Numbered from the stretch's first letter, positions 53,307 through 62,665 are shown. The stretch: 64,000 nt of DNA from Finegoldia magna ATCC 29328 (GCF_000010185.1 NC_010376.1:1373501-1437500), one strand, 5' to 3'. A program made the numbers and translations. Notes: generated from the sequence alone by a model not told the origin.

Positions 53307-53963
53307 CTATATGTTTTTTTTGTTTAATTTATTTGAAATTTTTGTACCTGATATTTGTACAATTTCAACCAAGATTATAATTACAACTACTGCCCACAAT
53401 AATACTTCTGTGTTAAACCTGTCGTAGCCGTATCTTTTCGCCAAGGCTCCCAAGCCTCCTCCACCGATTGTTCCTGCCATTGCAGAATATCCAATCAATG
53501 TGATCATTAAGTTTGTTATTGCCAATACCAATTGTGGCAATGATTCTGGAATCAACACTCTTGTCAATATGTTAAAATTACTAGCTCCCATTGATTTGGA
53601 TGCTTCAATGATTCCTCTATCCACATTCAAGAATTCTTGTTCGAATAATCTCGCCAAAAATGGAATTGCACCGACTGTCAATGGAACTATTGATGCTGAT
53701 GTTCCTATTTTTGTTCCTACGATCAACTTCGAAAGTGGAAGTAATACAATCATCAATATGATGAATGGAAATGATCTTGTAATGTTAACTATTACATCCA
53801 ACACCGCGTATAGTTTTGGTTTTGGATTAAGTCCAGATTGTCCAGTTGTATATAAAATAAGTGCCAATGGAAGGCCAAATAAAATTGTGAAAAACGTACT
53901 AACTAAAATCATGTACAATGTTTCGCCTGTGGCTTCTAATACCAAATGTAATAAATCATCCAT
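53307..53963 (-). CDS. metI: Methionine ABC transporter permease
   Basis: A 218-residue permease with five TM segments and the EAA loop (IEASKSMGASNFNILTRVLIPESLP). It forms the MetI channel. The start codon overlaps the end of metN at 53963, and AGGAGG lies before it. Confidence 0.95.
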   Translation of the reverse strand: MDDLLHLVLEATGETLYMILVSTFFTILFGLPLALILYTTGQSGLNPKPKLYAVLDVIVNITRSFPFIILMIVLLPLSKLIVGTKIGTSASIVPLTVGAIPFLARLFEQEFLNVDRGIIEASKSMGASNFNILTRVLIPESLPQLVLAITNLMITLIGYSAMAGTIGGGGLGALAKRYGYDRFNTEVLLWAVVVIIILVEIVQISGTKISNKLNKKNI

Positions 53964-54967
53964 TATTTAACCTCCTCTACTCTAATATCATTTTCTGTCA
54001 AAAAGTCTTTCGCTTTTTGAATATTTTCTTTTTCACCAATAAGTTCAACAACTGTGTATCCAACTCCTGTGGATTGAAGTTTGTTGATATTTCCAGATAT
54101 AATACTGAAATCTATTCCAGAAATTCTCGCTGCTTGTGATAATAATGGTTTGTTGTAGGATTTCTTTGAGTAAGTTAATCTAACGACATCTCCCTTAAAA
54201 TCGTCAGTTATTATCTCTTCTTCATCCTCTTCGATAAGTTTTCTTATGAAGTTTTTAGTAACATCTGTTTTTGGATTTTTGAATAATTCTTCTACAGAAT
54301 TTTCTTCGATGATTTTTCCATTTTCCATCACTGCAATCCTATCACAGACATCTTTTGCAACTTCCATTTGATGAGTTATCATTATTATCGTCGTTTTGTA
54401 TTTGTCTACTGATTTTCTCAATATCTCCAAAACTTGTTGAGTGTTTTGTGGATCAAGTGCGCTTGTAGATTCATCTGACAAAATCACCTTAGGATTTGTG
54501 GATAATGCTCTTGCAATCGCAACTCTTTGTTTTTGTCCACCGGATAATTGGCTAGGATAGCTTTTTGCTCTGTCTCTAAGTCCAATGAAATCCAATAATT
54601 CGTTAACTCTCTTTTCTATTTCATTTTTTGGAATGTTTTGAAGCTTCAATGGATAAGCAATGTTTTCGTAGACATTTTTTTGATTAAATAGATTAAAATG
54701 TTGGAAAATCATGCTGATTTCTTTTCTTGCTTCCAATAATTCCTTTTGCTTCAACGATGTTATGTCAACATCATCTATTATTACCTTTCCACTTGTCGGT
54801 TCTTCCAATCTATTTAAAAGTCTAACAAGTGTCGATTTGCCAGCTCCTGACAAACCAATTATTCCGTAAATTTCACCTCTATCAACTTTGAAACTTACAT
54901 CATCAACTGCATTAAATTCTTTCTCACTTGTATTAAAAGTTTTCTTCAAATTTAATACTTCAATCAT
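53963..54967 (-). CDS. metN: Methionine ABC transporter ATPase
   Basis: A 334-residue ATPase with Walker A GLSGAGKST, signature LSGGQKQR, Walker B VILSDESTSALD and H-loop ITHQM, then a C-terminal NIL domain (~255-334; VRLTYSKKSYNKPLLSQAARISG) that in MetN binds methionine to inhibit transport. First gene of metNIQ-yxjG. GAGGTGAG precedes the ATG. It is controlled at the RNA level by the T-box and at the protein level by NIL-type trans-inhibition. Confidence 0.95.
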   Translation of the reverse strand: MIEVLNLKKTFNTSEKEFNAVDDVSFKVDRGEIYGIIGLSGAGKSTLVRLLNRLEEPTSGKVIIDDVDITSLKQKELLEARKEISMIFQHFNLFNQKNVYENIAYPLKLQNIPKNEIEKRVNELLDFIGLRDRAKSYPSQLSGGQKQRVAIARALSTNPKVILSDESTSALDPQNTQQVLEILRKSVDKYKTTIIMITHQMEVAKDVCDRIAVMENGKIIEENSVEELFKNPKTDVTKNFIRKLIEEDEEEIITDDFKGDVVRLTYSKKSYNKPLLSQAARISGIDFSIISGNINKLQSTGVGYTVVELIGEKENIQKAKDFLTENDIRVEEVK

Positions 54968-54984
54968 ACTCTCACCTCATTTTT

Positions 54985-55285
54985 ATAATAAAAAAAAGCC
55001 CTTATGTGACATTCATCACATAAGGGCGAATATATCCGCGTTACCACCTTATTTTTAAATACATATATACATATGCATTTTCTCATTATTCAGTACGTAT
55101 TCATACCTAGCACAAGATATCGGATGCAACCGGAAAAGTTTAAAAGCAAATGCCGTTCGACTTTTCTAACTCCAAGACCATTTTCAACAACTATTCTTTA
55201 TCTCATTCCACCAAACTGAGACTCTCTGTAAAAGCATTCATCGTTTACTCTTCTTATCAACGTTAATGTTTATTTGTTTTGCTTA
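54985..55285 (-). promoter_or_regulatory. T-box riboswitch, methionine specifier (AUG), controlling metNIQ
   Basis: Reading the - strand: Stem I opens with GAAGAGTAAACGA (AGTA motif), then AGAGAGTCTCAGTTTGGTGG; the specifier side is GAAA-ATG-G (ATG at 55181-55179) followed by TCTT pairing with AAGA. The T-box AGGTGGTAACGCGG is at 55049-55036. The terminator GCCCTTATGTGA ... TCACATAAGGGC plus eight T spans 55028-54989. It parallels the Ile leader upstream of brnQ. Uncharged tRNA-Met should raise expression of uptake and YxjG. Confidence 0.93.
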
Positions 55286-55292
55286 TGGATAT

Positions 55293-55321
55293 ATAATACA
55301 CGCTCAAAAATCTTTTGTCAA
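55293..55321 (-). promoter_or_regulatory. Sigma-A promoter of the Met T-box operon
   Basis: TTGACA (55321-55316), 17-nt spacer, TATTAT (55298-55293) on the - strand. Confidence 0.85.
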
Positions 55322-55369
55322 GCTTTTTTTGAAATTATTTTGAAAAAATTTTTACAAACTTTGTTTTTT

Positions 55370-56437
55370 CTATTTAAAGTACGGATTTTTGCGTAAATTA
55401 TCCAATAATTTATCGTAAGTTGTCCAACCCAATCCAAGATCGGAATATTTTGCGTAAGGATTATCTATACTGTAATGTCCATCGCAAAAACCCTTGTTAA
55501 CCAAAATAGGTTCACGAACTTTTGAGTATCCAGTGTACAATTGGTTTTTGCCACGTTCTACTTCTGGCAGTATCTCCATGATAAGTTTTGGTCTATTTTG
55601 AAATCCGTAGTCTTTTGCGTTTTTATGAGAAATCGTAGAGTGAGTAAAATCCAAGAAATACATCTTGCCATTTAATCTTGCTCTGTCGATTGAATGATTC
55701 CTGTACGGATTGGATACTTTGTCCAACACATCGTCTGGCATTGAATCCACCCACCAAATTTCAGAATAAATTCCGCAATTATTTAACACATCATTTGCAA
55801 GTTCACTGAATGAATTACAAGTTCCCTCTTTGTTTAAAAGCAAATCGCAACCAAATGTAGATGAAAGTTGTGGATCGTATCTGTAATCGTCAATCAAAAC
55901 TTTCGCCAAATTTTTCACCGTTTCAAAATCATCCTCGGCTTTTACTTTTTTCGTTAACTCGTTTAACTTGTCAATGTATTTGTAAGTGAATTCCAAGCTA
56001 TAAGGCTTATCTCTGAAATCTTCATTTAAAACTGATTTTAATTTCATGGAAAAAATCGGCTTACCAATAGAAGAATCCTTCACAAATTTCATATCGCCAA
56101 CTACCAAATTATCTTCGGCAGTTTTCTTATCGTTCTTGTCGTATTCACTCATGAAATTTTCGACTTGTGATTTGTCATTTCCCAAGAATACAAGCTCTTG
56201 TTTGCCACGAGTTTCGTGTAATTTTTTGATAACTTTGATTAATTTATCCTTTGAATCCACATACTCATCGTAATTTATCGATGGATCAATTTCACTTGGC
56301 TTTTTGCCATTCAAATCGTCTTTTGGTTGAACTTTTTCTACAGGAGCTTTTGTTTCAACTTTTTCTTGTTTTTTGTTGCAACCCGTTACACCTAAAATAA
56401 GTGCAAAGCTCAACATTATTGATAATAATTTTTTCAT
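55370..56437 (-). CDS. Lipoprotein with a transglutaminase-like domain
   Basis: A 355-residue exported protein. The signal peptide ends LILGVTGC with lipidated Cys ~20, followed by a Lys/Glu/Pro-rich linker (QEKVETKAPVEKVQP). The C-terminal half has the transglutaminase-like triad: Cys in NKEGTCNSFSELAND, His in NPYRNHSIDRARL and Asp in MYFLDFTH. Such domains act as cysteine proteases or cross-linkers on the cell surface. The target is unknown. The gene follows nrd by 5 nt and probably shares its transcript, though function does not suggest a link. Confidence 0.8.
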   Translation of the reverse strand: MKKLLSIMLSFALILGVTGCNKKQEKVETKAPVEKVQPKDDLNGKKPSEIDPSINYDEYVDSKDKLIKVIKKLHETRGKQELVFLGNDKSQVENFMSEYDKNDKKTAEDNLVVGDMKFVKDSSIGKPIFSMKLKSVLNEDFRDKPYSLEFTYKYIDKLNELTKKVKAEDDFETVKNLAKVLIDDYRYDPQLSSTFGCDLLLNKEGTCNSFSELANDVLNNCGIYSEIWWVDSMPDDVLDKVSNPYRNHSIDRARLNGKMYFLDFTHSTISHKNAKDYGFQNRPKLIMEILPEVERGKNQLYTGYSKVREPILVNKGFCDGHYSIDNPYAKYSDLGLGWTTYDKLLDNLRKNPYFK

Positions 56438-56442
56438 AAAAA

Positions 56443-58971
56443 TTATGCGCTGCAGCTATCGCAGTCCTCCACTTCTAATGATTTACTTCTAACATAATAG
56501 ATGGATTTGATTCCTTTTTCCCATGCTCTGACGTAGATGTTTAATATTGTTCTCATCGTGTAATCAGTCGTGATGTAGATGTTGACGGATTGACCTTGGT
56601 CGATGTGACGTTGTCTGATACTTGTAGCATCTACAGTTATATTTTGGTCCAATTCGTGTGCATTTTCATACAACCAGAATGTTTGTGGACTAAGTCCTGG
56701 CGCAACACGTGGAACAATCGTGCCTTTCTTTTCTTCAAGGAAGTATCTGCTCATTACTGGATCCACTGCTGCAGTTGTCCCTGCGATTATAGATGTAGAA
56801 CCAGTTGGTGCAACTGCCATCAAATATCCATTTCTCATTCCATTTTTCTTAATATCGTGATACAATTCATTCCATTTTTCAGAATTATAATCTCTTAATT
56901 TGAAATACTCTCCATTTTCCCAATCAGAACCTTCAAAATATTCGTAAGATCCTTTTTCTTTGGCGATTTTATTGCTTGCTTTTATCGCGTAGTAATTGAT
57001 TTTTTCGTACAATTTATCTGCAAATTCCAAATGTTTTTCAACATCTGAATACATAATATTATTTTTTACTAAACAGTGATGATATCCACTCGTTCCAAGT
57101 CCAATTGGACGGTATTTTTTGTTAGTGTACTTTGCGTATTCCAATGGATAGAAGTTCAAATCAATAACATTATCGAGTCCTCTTACAGCCGTTTCCACAA
57201 CTTCTTCTAATTCTTCATCATTGTTCACGTCGATATTTCCCAAAACAAGAGATGCAAGATTACACACAACAAAATCTCCCGGTTTTGTTTTCGTAACGAT
57301 AATATCGTCTCCGTCTTCTGTTTCTATATTTTCACTTATAGAATGAATTTCGCTCATATTTTGCATAATTTCTGTACACAAATTAGATGAATAAATCATT
57401 CCCTTGTGTTTATTTGGATTCATTCTATTTACAGTATCACGGTTGAATGTGAATGGAGTTCCAGTTTCTGTCCATGATTTTATGATAAGTCTTACCAAAT
57501 CTTTAACTTTAATGCTACGTCTGGAAATACTTTCGTCAAGCACACATTCGTTGTATCTTTTTTCCCATTCGTCCCCGTAATAATCTTCCAAGTTATATCC
57601 TTTTTTCACGGAAATTTCGTGTGGATCAAACATATACCAAGTTCCGTCGATATCATCTCGAACCATCTTCCAGAACAAATCAGGATAGCAAACAGAAGGG
57701 AACACATCGTGTGCCTTCATTCTATCATCGCCGTTGTTTGTTCTAAGTTGCAAAAATTCCAATATATCCTTGTGCCATACATCCAAATACACCGCAACAG
57801 AACCTTGGCGCACTCCCAATTGATCCACTGCAACAGCAGTATCATTTGCAAGTTTTATCCATCTGATTACCCCACCTGCAACACCTTGGAAGCCACGAAT
57901 GTCAGAACCATTTGCACGAACTTTTCCGAAATACAATCCCATTCCTCCGCCATGCTTAGAAACTTGTGCGAAATTATTAATAGAACGATAAATTCCTTCC
58001 AACGTATCAGGAACAGTGTCGATGAAACAACTGGACAATTGATTGAATGGTTTTCTAGCGTTACTCATTGTAGGAGTTGCCACAGTCACTTTTAGTTTGG
58101 ACAAATTATCGTAAATTTTCTTTGCCCAATGAATTCTATCCTTTTCTTTAAGTGCCAAATGCATCGCAATTCCCATGAACATCTCTTGTGCAGATTCTAT
58201 AACTCTATTGTCATGAGTCTTAATCAAATATCTTTTGATAATCAAATCCAATGCACTGAAAGTGAATAATTTGTCCCTTTCATCGTCCATGTACTTTTCT
58301 AATTCGTCAATATCATCATCCGTGTAAACTTCTCTAATATATGAACCATACAATCCCCTCTCATCCAAAAACTTAATCTTGGATTTGAAATCTTGAAGAT
58401 CGTATTGGATTTCTAACTTTTTAATATTTTGTTTCAAATTGTAATTCATAAACAAAGATGCAATATATTCCCAATTTGGTGCTTCCTTGCTAACAAGCTC
58501 TCCAGAAGCCTTGGACAATAAATTAACCATATCGTATTGTGACAAATTAGGCTTAACAAACGATTCAAACTTCAAATACAAATTCTCGATAGAATATCTA
58601 GTAGAATCGTAATGTTCTTGAATGTATCTAATAATTTCAATGACATCATCATCTGTAATGAATTTTTCGAATTCTTCGATAACTTTTCTGTCTGTTGTGT
58701 GTTTTGCACGGTACAAAATAAATGATTTTACAACCTTGTATTGACCGTGATCAATCAAAGTTAGTTCCACCAAATCTTGGATCTCTTCCACAGTAACCAC
58801 GTGATTTTTTGGATACTTGTTCACAATAGTATTTTCAATTTGTTGTGCCATACTTTCAAGTTCATTTTGCTCTGCGTAAATTCCCACCGAAGCATAAGCT
58901 TTTTTCATGGCTAATTCTATCTTCGATCTGTCAAAATCGACAATATTGCCATCTCTCTTTTTTATTTCCAT
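56443..58971 (-). CDS. nrdA: Ribonucleoside-diphosphate reductase, class I alpha subunit
   Basis: An 842-residue catalytic subunit. An N-terminal ATP-cone (~1-90; KKRDGNIVDFDRSKI) gives allosteric control. Active-site residues are visible: Cys in LSSCFIDTV, Asn-Leu-Cys-Thr-Glu (SNLCTEIM) for the radical cysteine, and Cys in VVCNLASLVLGN for the redox pair. The tandem tyrosines in KSIYYVRS mark class I radical transfer, and the tail CDSCSA is the thioredoxin-exchanged pair. It reduces ribonucleotides to deoxyribonucleotides with an NrdB/NrdF partner, which is not in the window. Confidence 0.93.
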   Translation of the reverse strand: MEIKKRDGNIVDFDRSKIELAMKKAYASVGIYAEQNELESMAQQIENTIVNKYPKNHVVTVEEIQDLVELTLIDHGQYKVVKSFILYRAKHTTDRKVIEEFEKFITDDDVIEIIRYIQEHYDSTRYSIENLYLKFESFVKPNLSQYDMVNLLSKASGELVSKEAPNWEYIASLFMNYNLKQNIKKLEIQYDLQDFKSKIKFLDERGLYGSYIREVYTDDDIDELEKYMDDERDKLFTFSALDLIIKRYLIKTHDNRVIESAQEMFMGIAMHLALKEKDRIHWAKKIYDNLSKLKVTVATPTMSNARKPFNQLSSCFIDTVPDTLEGIYRSINNFAQVSKHGGGMGLYFGKVRANGSDIRGFQGVAGGVIRWIKLANDTAVAVDQLGVRQGSVAVYLDVWHKDILEFLQLRTNNGDDRMKAHDVFPSVCYPDLFWKMVRDDIDGTWYMFDPHEISVKKGYNLEDYYGDEWEKRYNECVLDESISRRSIKVKDLVRLIIKSWTETGTPFTFNRDTVNRMNPNKHKGMIYSSNLCTEIMQNMSEIHSISENIETEDGDDIIVTKTKPGDFVVCNLASLVLGNIDVNNDEELEEVVETAVRGLDNVIDLNFYPLEYAKYTNKKYRPIGLGTSGYHHCLVKNNIMYSDVEKHLEFADKLYEKINYYAIKASNKIAKEKGSYEYFEGSDWENGEYFKLRDYNSEKWNELYHDIKKNGMRNGYLMAVAPTGSTSIIAGTTAAVDPVMSRYFLEEKKGTIVPRVAPGLSPQTFWLYENAHELDQNITVDATSIRQRHIDQGQSVNIYITTDYTMRTILNIYVRAWEKGIKSIYYVRSKSLEVEDCDSCSA

Positions 58972-58986
58972 TATTACTCCCTTTAT

Positions 58987-59029
58987 CGCGTATATAGTGG
59001 ATTATGAAAATCCAACTACAATTTATAGT
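58987..59029 (-). promoter_or_regulatory. Candidate NrdR-box pair upstream of nrdA
   Basis: On the - strand ACTATAAATTGTAGT (59029-59015) and CCACTATATACGCG (59000-58987) resemble NrdR boxes (ACACTATATATAGTGT type), but centre spacing is about 28-29 nt instead of 31-32 and both are imperfect. Weak call. Confidence 0.3.
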
Positions 59030-59138
59030 ATAATTTCCTATTAAATATTACCACAAATCGATCGGAAATAACACTGAAAATATATAATAAAATATTTTCA
59101 AAAATCTAAAAATATATAATTTTAATAGAACGTTCACA

Positions 59139-59744
59139 TCATTTTACAACAGAAATACTACTCTTACCCAGCTTTAAAATCGGCAAATCATCAACTAATT
59201 TTTTCTTCTTTTCGCACAAAATAATGTAGTTTATTTTTTTCTCATCAAACATTTCAGTTAGTTTTTTTAAATTTTTCTTGGAAAAAATTTTTGTGTAATT
59301 ATTGTAATTTTTTATAATTGCAAAACGACTGTCAGAAAGCATAACCTTCGCATAAAAAAGTTTGATGATAGTATCTTCATCACACTCTCTTAACTTATTA
59401 TCCAAATCCACATTTAGACTTTCATTCAAAATCTCGATTTTTCTGTAAATTGTCACAGGGCTCATCTTCGTCGAACGTAACACCAAAGACAAATTATCGT
59501 AAACATTCAAATGCTCATACAACATAAACTCGTCCACAACGTAAAATCCTCGATACTTCGAAATAACATTGTTTACAAGCTCATCATCTATCAACATCTT
59601 TCCATCTGCGTATTTTACATTCATTAACACCGCTATGAATTTGTCCAAAGTTATTTTATTTGAAAAAATCTGACAATTTTGTGTGATTTCTCCATTTAAA
59701 CTTTCAAAATAATTAGTACTATAATTCTCAAATACAATATTCAT
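59139..59744 (-). CDS. Degenerate ABC ATPase (MalK-like relic fold)
   Basis: A 201-residue protein that follows the outline of a sugar-importer ATPase without its catalytic motifs. YADGKMLIDDELVNN parallels the IxLDGxxV strand, FYVVDEFMLYEHLNVYDNLSLVLRS parallels the Q-loop text (FQ...LFPHLTVYENI..LR), and KLFYAKVMLSDSRFAIIKNY parallels the stretch from signature to Walker B (ARALV..P..LLLDEP). Walker A, LSGGQ, DEP and the H-loop are gone and ~50 N-terminal residues are missing. The frame is open and lies 2 nt after the membrane protein gene. It is likely a non-hydrolysing partner rather than a pump. Confidence 0.6.
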   Translation of the reverse strand: MNIVFENYSTNYFESLNGEITQNCQIFSNKITLDKFIAVLMNVKYADGKMLIDDELVNNVISKYRGFYVVDEFMLYEHLNVYDNLSLVLRSTKMSPVTIYRKIEILNESLNVDLDNKLRECDEDTIIKLFYAKVMLSDSRFAIIKNYNNYTKIFSKKNLKKLTEMFDEKKINYIILCEKKKKLVDDLPILKLGKSSISVVK

Positions 59745-59746
59745 AA

Positions 59747-61432
59747 CTACCTTCTAACCCTAATCTTAGTGATAATATCCCAGCACAAATTAATAATCGA
59801 AAATATCGCCACAATTATAAATCCAATCACATAATAATAATTGCTGTCCAATCTTCTAATATAAAATACCAAAACATCCATGGCATTCTCATTATAAATA
59901 TCAATCATGTGATCAAAATACACACCCGTAAAACAAAACATCACATAAAACGCAATGAAATTCAACAAAATCGTAATCAAATTAATCTTATTAGAATAAA
60001 TCGGAAACACTACCCACCTGTAATATTCAAATTTATTCATATCGTCATTGTGCATCAAATAGTTGATATTATTAGAGAAAAATCCAATCTTTTGCATCGA
60101 ATACACATTGAAAGCTGTAATTGCCCCGATAAGTAGCCAAAAAGTCAACCAGAAAATAAGCATCAAACTTTGATCGTGAAGTACGTATTGGTCAAACACT
60201 CCAAATATCTTCGTAAATAAGAAATCATTTGGAAATATCAACAACACAAATAATGATAAGATTGACAATACACACATCAAAAGATTCAATTCCTTGTCTA
60301 CTCTGGAAAAAATTCTCCACACAATTAAAGAAAAAATCTCCGCAATTGAAAACACCATCACACTAAGTAAAGCACATGCAATGACTATCTTCACATCAAA
60401 GTGCGTGTAAAATCTGTCGTAATTTTTCAGAACAAAAGTCAAATCCTCTCCTATAATAGTTGAGATAACTACGAAAATATTGAAAGCACCAATAATACCG
60501 CACAATATCCAGTAAATAAGCTTCGTATTATCAACAAAAAATCCTCTGATTTTTAACTTAATATTAATAATCGACTCCCTGAAATTATTAGGTCTTATTC
60601 CTTTATTAATATTCCTCACGATTTTCTTGTAATTTATTATATTGATAATCTCCAAAACCACAAGCACCGCAATTACAAATTCATCCACCTTATCAATCTT
60701 AAAGTCTCCGATAAGAACGAAAACACCAACCAAGAAAATTCCAATCATAATCAGAAACTTGTAAAGTTGGTTGAATTGAAGCTGCCCAACACCTGGAATG
60801 AGATACATCAATTTAAATCTCGTATCGTAATCTTTGGGATTGACCTTCATGTTTTTTCTCAAATCGTACAAATCACGACTGAGTTTCTTCACCTCAGTGT
60901 TGATTTTCTTCTTGTATACTTGCTTCAAACTTCTTTTAACACTATTCAAATACACTCGATCTTTGGAATACTCACTAATAATAAACTCTCTCTTATTTTT
61001 TGATTTAAGATGAGCTCTTTTACTTTTTTTGTCGATATCTCTCGAATTATCCATGGAGAACTTGTAACTCTCTGCGATTTTTTTCAAATAAAATCTAAAA
61101 TTAAAACCTCTTTCAATATCTCCAGAATTTTTAATAGAATCATCCAAAAACTTCATATCATTTTCCATGTCTTGAAAAATTCGAATAATTTCATCGCATC
61201 TTTCTTCAACAAGCTTATTCTTAGTGTATATGTAATTGTATTGAGAAGATAAACTTTTGTATTCATCATAAAAATCAATCTTGGATTGAGCGATGAACTT
61301 TTCCACAAGAACCTTATTCAGAAGATTGTCATTGTGATGAGGAAGGCTGTGCCTAAATCTAATGACAGAATTATCCAATTCTTTGAGGAAATTTATCTCT
61401 TTAGTTTTGATTAATTCTACATTTTCGTTCAT
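59747..61432 (-). CDS. Large membrane protein with helical N-terminus, partner of the degenerate ATPase
   Basis: A 561-residue protein. Residues ~1-210 are charged and helical, likely coiled coil. From ~213 there are about nine hydrophobic segments, starting with LMYLIPGVGQLQFNQLYKF, a PGxGQ-type entry seen in MalF-like permeases and TM2 proteins of Firmicutes. No EAA loop can be found in the C-terminal part. With the degenerate ATPase it forms a two-gene unit that looks like a sugar ABC importer whose motifs have eroded. I cannot name a function. Confidence 0.6.
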   Translation of the reverse strand: MNENVELIKTKEINFLKELDNSVIRFRHSLPHHNDNLLNKVLVEKFIAQSKIDFYDEYKSLSSQYNYIYTKNKLVEERCDEIIRIFQDMENDMKFLDDSIKNSGDIERGFNFRFYLKKIAESYKFSMDNSRDIDKKSKRAHLKSKNKREFIISEYSKDRVYLNSVKRSLKQVYKKKINTEVKKLSRDLYDLRKNMKVNPKDYDTRFKLMYLIPGVGQLQFNQLYKFLIMIGIFLVGVFVLIGDFKIDKVDEFVIAVLVVLEIINIINYKKIVRNINKGIRPNNFRESIINIKLKIRGFFVDNTKLIYWILCGIIGAFNIFVVISTIIGEDLTFVLKNYDRFYTHFDVKIVIACALLSVMVFSIAEIFSLIVWRIFSRVDKELNLLMCVLSILSLFVLLIFPNDFLFTKIFGVFDQYVLHDQSLMLIFWLTFWLLIGAITAFNVYSMQKIGFFSNNINYLMHNDDMNKFEYYRWVVFPIYSNKINLITILLNFIAFYVMFCFTGVYFDHMIDIYNENAMDVLVFYIRRLDSNYYYVIGFIIVAIFSIINLCWDIITKIRVRR

Positions 61433-61577
61433 ATCGAACTCCTAAAATTTTAAAAACTTTTGATATATTTTTACTTATTTAATATGTAGCTTTTATGCAA
61501 ATTATTTTATTGTGATATTTCGTTTACATATTTTTATCACTTTGAACTATTACATTGTTAATTAATAAAAATATTCC

Positions 61578-61606
61578 TTTACAAATTGAATAAAATATAT
61601 TATTAT
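61578..61606 (+). promoter_or_regulatory. Sigma-A promoter of the DUF554 gene
   Basis: TTTACA (61578-61583), 17-nt spacer, TATTAT (61601-61606), followed closely by GTGGAGG. Confidence 0.7.
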
Positions 61607-61623
61607 ATTCGTGGAGGAATATG

Positions 61624-62313
61624 ATGTTATACATATTAATAAATGTTGGAGCAGTTGCCCTTGCAGCTTTATTAGGAAGATTATTAAAATCTTTCCTGCC
61701 TAAAAAATTAATAAAAAGCATAATGGACGTTGTAGCTGTTTGTATATTAATCATGGGAATACAAGGAAGCGTCAAGACAAATAATTTTATTTTTATGTTG
61801 ATTTCACTTGTTATCGGTGCTATAATAGGTAACGGTCTTGATTTGGACAAGAAATTAGCTCACCTTGTAGAATACCTACAAAACAAAGTTCCAGCATCGT
61901 CTGGCTCGTCTATGAGAGGCGCCATTGCATTAATAATGCTACAAAACATTGGATCATTGGCAATACTTGCTCCATTAAATTTGGGACTAAGTGGATCAGC
62001 CGACATAATGCAATTCAAAATAATATTAGATGTAATCACAACATTTTTGTTCTCAGCAACATACGGATTTGCAGTTGCACTTTCCGGAGTTGTCGGACTT
62101 GTGATGAACAGCCTAATATTTTTATTATCAACATCGCTAAGCAAAGTCTTAGTACCAGAAGTAATTGAAAACATCTCAGTAGTTGGATCACTATTGATAG
62201 TTCTCCTTGGTATAGATATGCTAGAAATCAAAAAATTCAAAATCATGGATTACATTCCAGCACTATTTATTCCAGTATTTTGGTTCATAATCAAACAATT
62301 ACTTCACATCTAA
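61624..62313 (+). CDS. DUF554 membrane protein (YdfK/YqgA family)
   Basis: A ~229-residue integral membrane protein with about six to seven hydrophobic segments. Family features are VGAVALAALLGRLLK near the start, LVIGAIIGNGLDLDKKL near residue 65 and LIVLLGIDMLEIKKFKIMDYIPALFIP at the end. It is a putative transporter of unknown substrate. GGAGG is 3 nt from the ATG at 61621 and 6 nt from the ATG at 61624; the latter spacing is better. Confidence 0.85.
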   Translation: MLYILINVGAVALAALLGRLLKSFLPKKLIKSIMDVVAVCILIMGIQGSVKTNNFIFMLISLVIGAIIGNGLDLDKKLAHLVEYLQNKVPASSGSSMRGAIALIMLQNIGSLAILAPLNLGLSGSADIMQFKIILDVITTFLFSATYGFAVALSGVVGLVMNSLIFLLSTSLSKVLVPEVIENISVVGSLLIVLLGIDMLEIKKFKIMDYIPALFIPVFWFIIKQLLHI

Positions 62314-62330
62314 ATTAGTTAACAAGTTAG

Positions 62331-62377
62331 AGGGGAAAACTCTCATGCCTTCAAAATTTTCCAGAGTTGGCTCCCCT
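62331..62377 (+). ncRNA. Unassigned structured RNA element after DUF554
   Basis: AGGGGA-A-AACTCT (62331-62343) pairs with AGAGTT-GGC-TCCCCT (62363-62377), giving two 6-bp helices separated by an internal loop. It sits between the DUF554 stop and the terminator at 62394. I could not match it to a riboswitch class I know; it may only stabilise the 3' end. Confidence 0.35.
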
Positions 62378-62393
62378 TACTCCTTTCTTATAT

Positions 62394-62421
62394 GCGCATG
62401 ATTAAATCATGTGTTTTTTTT
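62394..62421 (+). terminator. Terminator of the DUF554 transcript
   Basis: GCGCATGAT TAA ATCATGTG followed by eight T. Confidence 0.7.
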
Positions 62422-62633
62422 ATTATACCTCATTTTGAGAAATTTCAAACAAAATCAATTTTTTCCAAAAATTTTTTAATTTTTTTCAAAAAAACTTCAA
62501 AAAAGTGTTTAAAAATGTTTTCAGTGGGTATATATATACTACAATAAAAGATATCTAAATTGTAAAGCACAACTGTTACTTTAGTTTATTGATTCCGATG
62601 AAAAGGATATATAAACAAAAATCGCAGGAATAC

Positions 62634-62665
62634 TACCAGTTTTATTTGAAGACAAATAAAACCAG
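62634..62665 (+). repeat. Strong hairpin in the leader region of the mobile-element remnant
   Basis: CCAGTTTTATTTG and CAAATAAAACCAG form a 13-bp stem (one G-T pair) around a 4-nt loop. It lies 145 nt before the tiny ORF at 62810 and may be an RNA regulatory structure or terminator. Confidence 0.55.

Noticed and set aside
62331-62377. Possible fluoride, THF or guanidine riboswitch
   Set aside because: The conserved motifs of these classes are absent, and the element lies downstream, not upstream, of a gene on its strand.
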